Of a stretch of DNA of 64,000 nt, positions 22,511 to 34,005 are shown piece after piece. The position numbers and the translations under genes are program-made. The notes beneath the pieces are model-generated. The model saw only the letters and a program-made list of their open reading frames with translations. It did no database searches and was not told the origin of the DNA. Within the stretch, counting starts at the first letter, position 1, and every line of letters starts with the position of its first letter. This DNA is from Forficula auricularia (Eukaryota > Arthropoda > Insecta > Dermaptera > Forficulidae): NCBI GenBank assembly GCA_024734495.1, contig JALMQS010000816.1, positions 7,217,171-7,281,170 of the forward strand, read 5' to 3'.

Positions 22511-23076
22511 ATATACATATCTAAATTCGGTATAATATATATATGTATGAAGCTGTGAGAAAAAAATTACATAATTTACGTAGAATTTGTTAAATATTTG
22601 TCTAATTTTTGCTCTTAAGAGATTCAATTCATATATCACTTTTGGAATCTATTACGATCGCCTTAGAACGTTTCACTTCTGCCGTGTGGGTTTAAGCACA
22701 CACAACCATCTTACCATATTTAATTTTGTCTATTTATATCTGAAACCTGTGTGAAATGTATGTTTTTTCTGTCCGCTTGGATTTCGATACACACGTTAAC
22801 TAAAAAAATTTAGAAAGTTCCTTCTGGTGCAAATATTTGAATTGCCAAAATAAAGAACTTATTAGATTTTTCTGGTTTCTAACTTCATAATTTCGGATTG
22901 AAAAATGCAGAAAAATAAATAGAATCGTTAAGTGGGAAACTTTTTTTTTTATATATAATTGTATGTATTTATATAATAGAAGAAGTTGCACTAAAAAAGT
23001 ACAGCCTCTGTAGTCCGCGGTGGATCCTTGTATCGTGAAAATAACAGGAGATTTTGGGATTGGGCAGGAGTTAAAT

Positions 23077-23390
23077 GTATCTGTGGATGCAGGTCTTGAA
23101 AGATAGAAGGTTATAATAAGTTGCTGCGAAGACTGTCGGATGAAGAGTGTTCCAGTCTCTAGATGTCATATAGATAAACGAATTGGCGAATGAGGTTTGT
23201 TCGGCTAGTATCAATTTAAGCGCGTAGGGGTGTTGAATCTTAGAAAATCGAGTATTTCGCGCAAATGAAGACTTTGGAGGGATTATTGATTTTCTCTCAT
23301 CAGAACAAAAGCCGTAGTAATATCTAAAAAAAATAGAAAGGGCGGAGACAGATCTAAGTTGGCCTAGGGAGTTGAGAGTGTCAGTTAAGG
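23077..23390 (-). pseudogene. LINE relic of the same family, cut by a MITE
   Basis: Minus strand reads LTDTLNSLGQLRSVSALSIF, FRYYYGFCSDERKSIIPPKS, RNTRFSKIQHPYALKLILAE, TSFANSFIYMTSRDWNTLHP and ends near HRYI. It matches the 51.7-kb element residue for residue at many positions. Its 5' side is cut at 23390 by a MITE; the element resumes beyond 23985 with LASIIDP, matching VRLIDDS of the other copy. Confidence 0.65.
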
Positions 23391-23985
23391 GAGTTCGGGA
23401 CAGTTTATCTTCGAAAAAATCTTTTGTATTTCTGCAGAGTGACAACTTATGTCTACTAAATTTTTTAATAAAAAAAATTGTTAATAATGAGGTAAATTTC
23501 GAATAAAAATCTTTGTTTGGATAATATTAATAAAAAGAATATTGAGATAAATTTTTTCTCATTATAAATACATTTATTTAACTCTAAAAATGATTTCAAG
23601 AAATAGAGTTGTAATTCTACACTAGTGCGCTTTTGTTATATTCCGTTTGATGCAAATAACTTTTTATTTTTACATTTATGAATAACTAATTAACTAGAGT
23701 GTCAAATCTATTGAAAAATGTATCATTCGATTCATAAAAGTTGAATTATTGATCTATATATAAATTTGTTGAAAATGGTATATTTGTTTAGAAGTTATAG
23801 AACTTTTAAAAGCTCGGTCCATTTAATTCCATGTTAAAAGGACAATTTTCAATAATTTATTTCTTGGTAATGTCACAGACGATCAACTTCAAATTTCGGG
23901 AATAAATATTTAATACATCAATGATTTGATGGTAAAAATTTGAGAAAATTTTCTTAGAAAAATGATAAACACTCCCGAACCCAGG
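23388..23985. mobile_element. MITE family A, copy 2, inside a LINE
   Basis: Ends GAGTTCGGGACAGTTTATC and ATAAACACTCCCGAAC. It interrupts the LINE relic between LTDTLNS (23390 side) and LASIIDP (beyond 23985), so it is younger than the LINE insertion. Confidence 0.62.
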
Positions 23986-24219
23986 ATCAATGATTGAGGC
24001 TAATTAGGTGAGATTTAACACAAACGTTGAAATAAATAAACTGCCTCACTTTGTGAAGTTACAGCTTTACAGCTCAAACCTGGAAAAAATTTCCAAATCA
24101 TCAAAATTTGTTGATCTCAAGCAGAGTCTTTAAAAAATTAGATAACACGATTTCCTCGAAATAATAATAATATAATTAGGAGACGAGAACCCATTCCAAT
24201 ATTTTACTTTTTCTAAGTG

Positions 24220-24420
24220 AAAATAAAAAGGAATGGTCCTGTGCCAGTGGATCCCAGGTAGGGGTTAGAAGTGGGAGGCCAAGCAAAGGCAGCCGCCCCC
24301 GCCTCGGGGACGCATTCTCTTGCCCGTGGAATGACAGGGGACCTTTTATTTATAACTCATCAAGCATTTCTGCCTCACTGGAATGATTCAATCAACCATT
24401 GTTCAACCTTTCATTTATTC
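24220..24420. promoter_or_regulatory. GC-rich single-copy island, possible promoter
   Basis: About 55-65% GC around 24240-24345. On the minus strand TATAAATAAAAGG lies next to it (24345-24357), a plausible TATA box for a minus-strand start, but no start codon or initiator is evident. Confidence 0.2.
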
Positions 24421-25142
24421 AATTAATTAAATCCATATCATTTCAAGATCTAAATGAGTTAATTTACTCCGAGACATGCATTTTTAGAATATTAAATGTT
24501 GATTAAATTTATTTTAGAACAATTTTAAAACTAATATATCATGATAAATAATTAAAACTAACTCTTTTAGAAAGCTTTTTCTTAATCGCTAAATGTCTAG
24601 CGCCAACATTTCTTTACTCTGTATCATTTATAATAAAAATGTTTCTTAATTGATTTATTCAAAAAACAATTCTCTACTCTATTAAAGATTTTGGAAGAAA
24701 TTTGAATAATTAAATCCAATTAAAAATTAACCAAATTACTTACCTATAGAATAAAATCGATTTAAAAAGAGAAAAATGAAAGTATAGTAACAGTAATAGT
24801 AAACTGTAATAAATTTACATAGGAGTTTCACAAGTAAAAATAAAAATTAAATAAACTGCAGCGGATCGTTGCTAAACTTTTTCAAAATTCATTTGAAATA
24901 TTAATATGTTTATTCCTTTATTATTAATCAGATATCACTTGCAATTTGCAGTTCATGTAGACTTTAAGTCAAAAACAATGATCGATTCTTATTTAATAGT
25001 CAAGGAATAACCATTCTACATTGGAATTCTAACTTTTCGGTTTTTATTGGTAACCATTGCTGAAGACATGGAGGAATCGACTTAAAATCAAAAATAGCGA
25101 TCGATTCTCATCTAATACTTGAGGAGTAACAATTCTACATTA

Positions 25143-25479
25143 AATTTTTTTGCAACGAAATTTTCTCTGGAGAGAGACGGACTGGTAGAAATTTTAATTG
25201 AATGTAATGGAAGGCAGCCCAGAGGTAGTGAGGAAAGAAAAAATTAACACATATCAAATAAGGTGTAATTTATTGGAATCCTTCCTCCTTTCCTTTCAAA
25301 CCGACGTTTCGGAGGATTTTTCCCATTGACCCTTTAAAACCCTGAAGAAGGAGGGAAAAATCCTCCGAAACGTCGGTTTGAAAGGAAAGGAGGAAGGATT
25401 CCAATAAATTACACCTTATTTGATATGTATTACTTTTTTCTTTCCTCACTACCCCTGGGCTGCCTTCCATTACATTCAA
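25143..25479. mobile_element. Hammerhead-bearing element, copy 2, foldback form
   Basis: Same family as the 11.6-kb insertion but arranged as a palindrome: its arms mirror each other around about 25330. It splits a ~115-bp minisatellite, and the direct repeat TCTACATTA (25134-25142 and 25480-25488) flanks it as the likely target duplication. The left ribozyme is truncated before its CTGANGA core; the right one (25335-25380) is intact. Confidence 0.6.
25335..25380 (+). ncRNA. Hammerhead-like ribozyme motif
   Basis: AAACC, CTGAAGA, A, GGAGG loop CCTCC, GAA, ACGT, C, GGTTT. Intact core and three stems, identical in design to the copy at 11736-11780. Confidence 0.5.
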
Positions 25480-25879
25480 TCTACATTAGATTTTTGACCC
25501 TTCGATTATTATTGGTAACCATTGCTGAAGACATGGAGGAATCGACTTAAAATCAAAAATAACTATCGATTCTTATCTAATACTAGAGGAATAATCTTAT
25601 TCCATTTTATTTTTGATGTTTTGACTATTAATGGCAACCTCTACTGATAACGTGGAAGAATCGACTTAAAATTAAAAAGACTAAATTATTTTTTGGTAAA
25701 TAACTCAAGCTTGAGTTTTACCCCAAACCCTCATACCTCATACCTCAAAATTCGTCCATACAAATTCTTTCAAAGCCCATTGGCTCCCCCTTTTCAATAA
25801 ACCCTCTACCAAAATAATAGCCACAATTAGTTTATAAAATCAATACAATGTAAAAATTTATCTTCAGTCTTTTGTAAAC

Positions 25880-25920
25880 TCCTGATGATGAGCTGAAAAC
25901 CCAAAATATGTATAGAGTAA
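25880..25920 (+). ncRNA. Decayed hammerhead-like motif
   Basis: CTGATGATGAGCTG..AACCCAAAATAT: core CTGATGA kept, but the GAAA is lost. Homologous to the copy at 16.0 kb. Confidence 0.3.
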
Positions 25921-26384
25921 AATAAAACTCCAAAAATATAATTAAAGGAATTTTTTAATTTTTATTTTTACTTCTGAAACCCCACTATAACCCGTTAAAA
26001 AACCTCTGTTTAATATGTTTCACTATAAACCAACACCGATTTCCCTAAATGTTATTCAAATTTACAAGTTGTATACATCCATTTTCCCCGAAATCAAAAA
26101 CTGTATTAAAATTTTAATGGAGTGATTATTTAGGGGAGTGATAGGGTGTTGAGAAACAATGTTTTACAAATTGTATATTTTATGTTAATTAAATTTTCTA
26201 TTAATAACATATTTATCATGCATAAGTAAGTCTAGAGGTAGGTCATACATATGTGCAAATGTGCATTTTAATTTCAAATACATGTTCCATACTGATAGTA
26301 ATAAATACAAAATTTATAAATTAGACAATTTGCATAGTATAATGGAATGCATAATCAGTTTGTGTATCTCTATCAATCACCCAC

Positions 26385-26686
26385 CTGTCTTGTGGAAGGT
26401 TGTTTTGTGGGTGTGGCGGTGTCGGTGGCGGGGTTGTTCCCTGGTCTGATGGCCAACCCCGGAGCGAAGGACCCATCAGCATCTTTTGGCTCTGTTCCCC
26501 GGCTGTCATCTGACGCCGATTTAAGCGCGGCTGCGACATCTCCTCGGTAGACGCCAGCTTTCTATCGCATGGATGTTTTCTCGTTTGTTCAAGATGAAAT
26601 TTTAATTTGAAACTGTCAGCGCAGATGACGGGAGCCACTTTGAAGAACCAATTCTCATCGTCGGCCATCCAAATCATTTTATTTTT
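26385..26686 (-). CDS. Possible internal exon, unrecognised protein
   Basis: Open for 100 codons plus two bases from acceptor CATATTTCAG to donor ACAGGTGGGT. It encodes KNKMIWMADDENWFFKVAPV, then a basic stretch (KHPCDRKLAS, PRLNRRQM) and a Pro-rich end (GTTPPPTPPHPQNNLPQDR). The other two minus frames have several stops, and the region is GC-rich against an AT-rich background, so coding is plausible. It ends in phase 2, which fits the exon at 21683 but not the phase-0 exon at 15877. The two therefore seem to form a unit separate from the membrane protein, or need an unseen linking exon. No domain recognised. Confidence 0.45.
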
Positions 26687-26805
26687 CTGAAATATGATTA
26701 GGGAATAACCTCTGCTGTGATTAATTGCGCTACTTTCGGGCTGATTGGCGTAAAACATTCACAATAACAATAAGAGTAGTCTATTTTTATTTCAGACATT
26801 AATAT

Positions 26806-27070
26806 TTATAATTTGAAAGTTTATATTGGGAAAATAAGGACAAGTTTTTTATGTGGGACTTTTTTATTTATCCACCAACGTTTCGTCGACTTTGCCGACT
26901 TCTTCAGGGCTTCAAATAGTCATGTCACACATTCGTTTAAACGAATGTGTGACATGACTATTTGAAGCCCTGAAGAAGTCGGCAAAGTCGACGAAACGTG
27001 GTGGATAAATAAAAAAGTCACACATAAAAAACTTGTCCTTATTTTCCCAATATAAACTTTCAAATTATAA
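26806..27070. mobile_element. Near-perfect palindrome with hammerhead cores in both arms
   Basis: Arms of about 130 bp mirror each other around ATTCGTTTAAACGAAT (centre near 26938). Each arm has CTGAAGA, A, GTCG loop CGAC, GAA, ACGT. The plus copy (26969-27005) has G where the cleavage-site base should not be G; the minus copy (26875-26912) has T there. Arms are nearly identical, so the insertion is recent or maintained by gene conversion. Confidence 0.6.
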
Positions 27071-27254
27071 ATTAAATTATGGACGGAAATGATAATAATT
27101 AATATTTATTTTCACTCACTGTATTTCAGTGGGTGACCAAATTATTAGGGACAGTACACTTTTTATTTTTAATTTTGAAGTTTAAATGAATTTTGTGAGC
27201 AAATAAATTGTTTTTTAATTTTTTTTCTTTATTTTTTGTTGCTGTTATCATTAT

Positions 27255-27470
27255 TAGTACCTGGCCACCGAGCGATGCTCGGTAACTTTTTGCTTTAGTT
27301 AAAAACTATATTTTAATATTATTTTTAATTCCTCGCCCGCACCCCCGCACCTCGCCCAACCCCGGAACCCCAACCATGGCACCACCCATATCCACCCACA
27401 TATCCACACCCACCCGCCTCCGAAACCCCGCATATCGTCCCACCACCGAACCCCCCACCACCCCGACCCC
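27255..27470. repeat. Partial copy of the ~800-bp hairpin-headed unit
   Basis: TAGTACCTGGCC, hairpin ACCGAGCGATGCTCGGT, then a C-rich block. Truncated at about 27470, where a different foldback repeat begins. Confidence 0.55.
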
Positions 27471-27920
27471 CACTTTATCCCTATAATATCCTACTTTATC
27501 CCTATAATAGTAGCTATCCTTCAGAATTTTTACAGATTTTTAGCTAATATAATTTTGGAGTTACTGCTAGATAAAATACTGCTATATATCTTAGTGTTAG
27601 TAAGTTATAGACTCCAAAATCATAATAGCTAAAAATTTGTAAAAATTCTTAGGGATAGCTACTATTATAGGGATAAGTCTACAGAGTTTCAAATTTTTTG
27701 AACCCTTACTTTGGACGGAATAAAAAATTGATCGTTAAATGGCTAAAACCCCATGTTATTTAGATGGGAAATTTGTACGCTCTGCAGCACCGGTTAAATA
27801 TGAGATAGAGTCTTGAAACTTGGGAGATATGTTTTTTATTTATTATTTTCGAACAATATGAGCCTCTGTCAGCGTAAAAATTCGAAAATACCAAAAATAA
27901 GAACCACCTTAGTGTAGGTC
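27470..27920. repeat. Half copy of the 35.2-kb foldback repeat
   Basis: TAGCTATCCTTCAGAATTTT, GATCGTTAAATGGC and CATGTTATTTAGATGGGAAA match 35400-35790. It abuts the hairpin-headed unit at 27470. Confidence 0.5.
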
Positions 27921-29266
27921 TAATAGTTTTTGAGTTAGAGAGGGAGTCAAAAATCCCACATTTATTTTCAAACTTGGCTGAGACACTTCCATGTCTCTAG
28001 ATGAATTAATTTCAATTCTATAAGGAGATAAAATATTTCGTAAGTATTTCAATATATTTTGTCCAGGATAAAAAACTAAAGTCTCACTGTTAAATTACTG
28101 TATAAAATTTGGTCCAGATCGAATAAAGAGCATATAATTTTTATTTGAAGCAAAACGCAGAATATATTTCAATTTTCAATTCATTCAAACTCTTAAAATA
28201 ACAACGCTTTGATATAATCAAATACTAGAATAATATTAAAATAACTTTAAATTCATCAGAGAATCGCTGACGTACTTGTGAATTTTTTGACGTTGACCGT
28301 TTTTTTAAGTTGGCTCGTTTTCTCTTGAGAACGACGCAAGTTGTAGATGTGTCTGGCTTTAACGAACATCTCTCTCAATCTCAATTAATAGTTAAATAAC
28401 GGGAAGAGTAAATGTTATTTAATACTTTTCGTTAATAGTAAAACTTCAATTTGGAAAATAAAATATTTATAAATTTCTTTAAAGCCAGAGATCAAAACAA
28501 AATTCTTTAAATTGACCGGCAAAGCAAAGTCACGATTAACAACAAAAAGTTCCAATAGGCAAGAAAAAAATCAATGAGCTTATCTTGATCAATGATGAGA
28601 TAAAAATGATTGAGCATCTTCATTTTGATTAACTTCAGCACCTGAAACATAACGAGTACACAGACAGGGAAAAAGAAAGACCTCATGTGAATTTACAGCC
28701 TACATCTTTTACAGCCAATTCTATTGAATTCTTGTGATAATAGAGAGAAATCAAAAAAAAAAAACGATCCACATAAATGCTCCTAACTAATAAAGAAAAA
28801 GTAAATACTTTAACTGGATAGTTAACATGTTAAGAAAAAGATGTCAGGATAAATTATGCAAATTACATGTAGGATCAGTAGATTCTGATTCGGATTAATA
28901 TGTAACAAATAGTTGTAGGATCATTAACTAGTCTGAAGTCTAATAGTCGCTAAAGTGAAGAGATGAAATGTCATATTAGTCAAAGAAATATTTGATCCTC
29001 AACCTTGATTTTAATTTCATCTATATTTCTAATTGATTGAACAAATCGAAAATCTCTACACAGTTAAAAATTTCTTACATAATTTTACTATAAATCAACT
29101 GGTGTGTTCACCACACGACTTTCACATTTTAGAAATTCGAAACTTAAGCTCGATATAGGCTATAAGGAGTACAGAAAGCTTTTCGGAAAACCGGAAGTGG
29201 ACATTTACATGAAAGAATTTTCGTTTTTTTTGAATTCCTCAAAAGCGGCTCTAACGATTTTTAAAA
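27921..29266. other. AT-rich spacer, nothing recognised
   Basis: Only short poly-A runs and a chance frame at 29104. Confidence 0.45.
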
Positions 29267-29530
29267 AATTAAGTGGATATCAATGAGGCAGTCCAAAAAA
29301 GAAGAAGATAATTTACACTATCTTTTTATTCATAAAACCGACGTTTTGGAGGCTATTCCCTCCTTCTTCAGGGTTTTGAAAAGTCAGTGAAGGAAATCCA
29401 AATCCTTCACTGACTTTTCAAAAACCCTGAAGAAGGAGGGAATAGCCTCCGAAACGTCGGTTTTATGAATAAAAAGATAGTGTAAATTATCTTCTTCTTT
29501 TTTGGACTACTCATCGATATCCACTTAATT
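29267..29530. mobile_element. Palindromic hammerhead element, 29.4 kb
   Basis: Arms of about 120 bp begin AAGTGGATATC and include GGCAGTCC/GGACTACTC, then the ribozyme region, meeting at about 29397. The plus copy (29421-29468) is intact with a 6-bp stem I (AAAACC/GGTTTT) and stem II GGAGG/CCTCC. The minus copy has GAAA changed to AAAA (GTTTTGG on plus), so it is probably inactive. Confidence 0.6.
29421..29468 (+). ncRNA. Hammerhead-like ribozyme motif, well paired
   Basis: AAAACC, CTGAAGA, A, GGAGG-GAATAG-CCTCC, GAA, ACGT, C, GGTTTT. All core positions fit the hammerhead consensus except the single extra A between CTGAAGA and stem II. Confidence 0.52.
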
Positions 29531-30209
29531 CACTTATCAGTCCGTCTCCAAAAATTACTCCAATATTTTTTAAAAAAGTTTATAATTTCGTATCTCTGAG
29601 ACTTCTGGTTGCGAAACGCAAGGGGGGGGGGTACATACGCACGCACTGACCAATGGATTTTTGTCCCCTTTTTGGCCTCTGGGACCATAATTTCTGGTTT
29701 TATGCCCTAAACACGATTTCCAACTATTAAGGGCATCGATTCCTTCCACCTAGAAGTTACAAAATGAAATTAACTTTTTTCATCTCTGAGATACAAGCTC
29801 TCAAAGAGTCAGGACCCAGACAGGCCATCGCAATACTTCCCCATTATATTCTATGAATATATGTTAAATATGAAAGTAAAAATGGGAAGTCCGGTCTCAA
29901 AACTTTTCAGGAATATTACATATCAGTATTGTATTCTTACAACACATTTTCTTATTTAATACAAGAAAAAAGTAAAATTATAATTTATTTTTGTATTTTT
30001 GCAATGAGTTAATAATGGGATTTTACCAATATAATATAGTATTTTTTTACTATATACAATCTTGTAAATATCCTATCTATTTGTATTGTAAACATATAGT
30101 AAATTTACAATTTTTTAACAGTGTACCCTCCTTGTTCACAACTTGTCTTAAAAAACATGCCCTTATAAAACTTGCGTTTTTAAGGCCCTCTTCACACTAG
30201 ACAATTCCC

Positions 30210-30490
30210 AGGCGACGCAATGGAAACTCGAGTATCCTACAACCGAGTGGTGAACCGCGACCTAATATGCTGTACACCAACTTCCACTTGTATTTCCAAA
30301 TATTTCCAAGTACTTCCGAATATTTCCAAATACTTCCAAATATTTCCAAATACTTTCAAATATTTCCAAGTATTTTAAAATATTTCCAAGTACTTCGAAA
30401 TATTTCCAAGTAATACCAAAATAATTCCAAAGAGGTGTACACCTACTTCCAATCGCGGATCACCCCTCGGCTACAAACATTTGATACCCC
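30210..30490. repeat. Inverted-repeat element around TTCC minisatellite
   Basis: CCGAGTGGTGAACCGCGA and TCGCGGATCACCCCTCGG are mirrored; so are GTACACC and GGTGTACAC. The core (30290-30420) is a 10-11 bp repeat of AAATATTTCCAAGTACTTCC type. Confidence 0.55.
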
Positions 30491-31959
30491 CGATATGATA
30501 ATTCGATTTTGCATTTTTTGCATTGTTTGAAGTTTGGAGCTAGAAAGCCCAAATTTATTTTAGAAATACATACATTTTGGGACTAGATTGAACTTTCTGC
30601 GAGAAAGACACACATTTGTAAAAACGATGTGATTTCCAATCTGGCTTAACTTTAGTATCTATCATCATTTTTATAAAACAGGGAATTTTGGAAAAAAAAG
30701 CTGTCTGCTTCGTATCCACTTGTTCACACAAGGTTCTATTTTATAACGCAAAATCATTCATCTTACTACATGTATGATGAATTTGCAAATGGCATGATTT
30801 AGAAAACTGAAAATTGGTGAAGATTATTAATATAAACTTTCTGGTAAATTTCAGCTTATTTTCTCTTTAATATTTTTTTTTCATCTAGAAATTCTTAAGC
30901 TAAAAATTTAATCACTTAATTGCGTTGGGAGTTACATTTTGCCTCTAGGCGGAACTTTTTACAAACTTCTATTTTCAAATTTTTCTTATAATCAAAATCC
31001 AGACTGTCCGACAGACAAGGTAGAAATAAAATATCTCTGAAAAATGATGGTTTTTTACATTTCAGACATGTCTAAACAGGAATATGAAAAAAAAATATGA
31101 TTGACCTGGATCGCCCAGTGGGTGCTAAGAAAACTTTTATCCTTGAAAAATAACTATTGGCAATTAACCAAAATAATAGTTGGAAAAGCGGTAATAATTT
31201 ATATTTTTTAAAAATTGTAATTTTTTGTTCCATTTGCCAACGAGTTAGATAAGTAAAAATATTCAATAGAAGTCTCTCTAAAAGTAATGAAATATCAAAT
31301 ATATTAGAAAAGTTTAATAAAAACTCTCACCTATTAATATTATTTTATACAAACGTAAAATATCAAGAGATATTTTTCAAAGCTGATCAACGTCGGTTTT
31401 TTATGTCTCTTCAAAACTATATTATTAGGCCAGGAAGAAAATATAATTCTCCTTGAATTCAGTTAAATTAAAAATGACTGGGATAAATGGTTTCATAATC
31501 AAGGTTACCAAACTAATATTATATTATATTGATTTGAAATTATTTATTTTTTTATTTATTAATTATTATCATTATTTAATTATTTCGGTGCTGGAAAAAG
31601 AAAACTTCATGTGGTATAGAAAATAAATGTGAATATTTATTTATTTGTTTGCTGGTCTGCTCGCCACGCAGGATTCGCAAAATATTGAAATGACTCCAAA
31701 ATTTTCATTTTCTTTTAATTATCGTGTTTAGACTCTTGGAGAATATTCATTTTCTTTCTGTTTATCCGACTGAATTAAGATACCCACGATAAATCAAGTT
31801 ATAGAAAGTTCAGTCCTGTGCCAAAATATTTATACATATTTCCAAAATGAAGAACTGATTAAAAAATATCAAAAAAAAAACAATTGTAATATGAACAACA
31901 GTTGTAGCTAATGAATTGCTATTTACCTGACAAAGTTAAATTAATAAATTTCTTCTTAA
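30491..31959. other. AT-rich spacer, nothing recognised
   Basis: No recognisable exon, RNA gene or paired repeat. Confidence 0.45.
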
Positions 31960-32432
31960 TGGGCCGTCGATAAATTACGTCACACAAATTTCAAGATATT
32001 TTTAGACCCTCCCCCTGTGTCACATTCTGTCACATTTTCATTGAGCCCCCTGTATTGTGACTTCACACTATCACTTTTATACCCCATAATTTAATAATTG
32101 TAGAATTTTTTTTAAATTAAAAAAGAAATATCTATCTTCAGTGAATGAATCCTTAATTATAAGAAAAAGGGTTTATTTATTTGAAAAAAAATTTAAGTGT
32201 TTTTGCTAAAAATTGATTGCTTACAATTTTTTGTCTAGATTTATTTTATTAACATTTTCAGGTTGGAATAATAATAACCTAAATCTAAGAAATATTTGAA
32301 AATTTGTAAAAAATTTTAATTTGACTTTTGTGACATCAACATTTTTTAGATCTCCGGGCTCCCCCTGTTGTCACAAATCTGAGATGCACCCTCCCATCTT
32401 ACTGTATGACGTAATTTATCCACGGCCCCTAA
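31960..32432. mobile_element. MITE with GATAAATTACGTCA ends
   Basis: GGGCCGTCGATAAATTACGTCA at left, TGACGTAATTTATCCACGGCCCC at right. AT-rich, non-coding interior with CCCCCTGTxxTCACA mirrored inside. Confidence 0.6.
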
Positions 32433-33719
32433 GGTCAAATTCAAACTTTATTAAACCGTTCGCTGATGAAAAATTGTCAAATAAATAAAATTTTTTGAAC
32501 AGTTTTCACTTTTTCATCAAAATTTTTTATTATAAAAAGTTTAAAAAAACTAGTAGATACTATTCCTGATTTCCGACAAAATCTCTTAGTTCAAAAACAA
32601 ATATCATAATGAGTTTTTCATTGTTATTGACAAATTATTATGTATTGAATATAAGAAATAAGTCTTTTTTTAATATCTCGAAGGCCGGGCAAGGTTGGTT
32701 GGCCCAGGGGTAAATGTATTTTTGTAGTATTTGATAATAAGCTGTGGTCAAGGAAACGAATTGAAGAATTTCTTACTAATTAGTTACCCAGGGGACAGGA
32801 GCACCTCAATCATAGGTATTTTATAAATAAATGTATACCCACGAAAATCTAATGTAAAATATCTTTTATGATTTTATAATATTCGTTGGTGCAAATTTCA
32901 ATGATTTGGCAAAATGTCGCTAGTGAATATTTGCGCAGAATTTCAAATTATTACAAACAACCGTTTGATAGCCTCCATGTATAAAAATTCTATTCTAATT
33001 TTTGAAGTGAATCTTCTGAAGCTAAGTTACACAAAATGTCATCATTTTTCTTTGTTTTGGAAATATGATTGTGTTGGCACAAGAAGAAACATTTTACAGT
33101 GTTGTGTTGTGGAGTTATCATGGGTATCTATCTATATCATACTCAGAGGCAGATGAAATCATGATAATGAATTATTTTTCTACCCATTTAGGACATTTTA
33201 AAACATGATGTCTGCAACCGACAATATCTTTTAATGGGTTTATCTTCGGGAATTTATAATGAGAGTAGATATACCTACATTTTTCAATTAGCACCCAAAA
33301 TAATAAAATTAAAATTACTATTGATACAGTGATAAAAAACATTAATAAATCATACAATATTAGTACTTTTGAACAAAATGACTTCTTACATATTTTTACT
33401 TTACCATACAGGGTAAGGTCAAGTATTGTAATCGTGCATGAAAAAAGTGTTTTTTTTTCTTCTTTTTTTCAAAATATCTCAAAATCGGCTGAAACTATTT
33501 CGATTAAAAAAATTGAGCAAAACCAGGGCATTTCGGTATACAAAAAAGCTCTCATAAGTGAACATCGAAAAAATTATATTTTTCGAGATAATAATTATTT
33601 TGTCAAAATGTCTGTTCATTAGTTAGTCTGTGCGTTACCAAATTTGTGGACGAGCTAGCTCAAAAACTAGTTTGAATATCGAAACCAAATTTCACAGGTA
33701 GTTTTGGTCCATTGAGATT
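32433..33719. other. AT-rich spacer with chance frames
   Basis: Frames at 32914, 33172 and 33329 have no recognisable content. GGCCGGGCAAGGTTGGTTGG (32685) is an isolated GC-richer patch. Confidence 0.4.
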
Positions 33720-34005
33720 AAGAGCTGATTAGATTTTGGTGCATATCGACCCAAAATTAAGGGGGGTCGAGGGGGGGTTAAAAATTAAAAATCTAGGTCG
33801 TTTGAGCAAACTCAACCAAATTTTGTAATCAGTGGGTCCCCGGAAGTCTAAAAATGCAAAAACTAACCGCCCGAAATGGGGGGGGGGGCGGAGGGTCAAA
33901 AAATGAAAATTTTGGCCATTTACCAAACTAAACCAAATTTTGTATACGTAATCAGTGGGTCCCAGGAGTCTAAAAATGCAAAACCTAACCCCCCCCCCCT
34001 ACATG
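33720..34005. repeat. Diverged ~130-bp tandem repeat with G/C runs
   Basis: CCAAATTTTGTAATCAGTGG, GTCTAAAAATGCAAAAACTAA and a G or C run appear twice to three times. Confidence 0.5.

Larger units (their letters stand above)
24960..25690. repeat. ~115-bp minisatellite split by the hammerhead element
   Basis: Units share ATTGGTAACCATTGCTGAAG, GGAGGAATCGACTTAAAATC and a CGATTCT..CTAATA segment. Units start near 24970, 25081 and 25544, with a diverged one after 25620; the foldback element lies inside the third unit. Confidence 0.55.
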
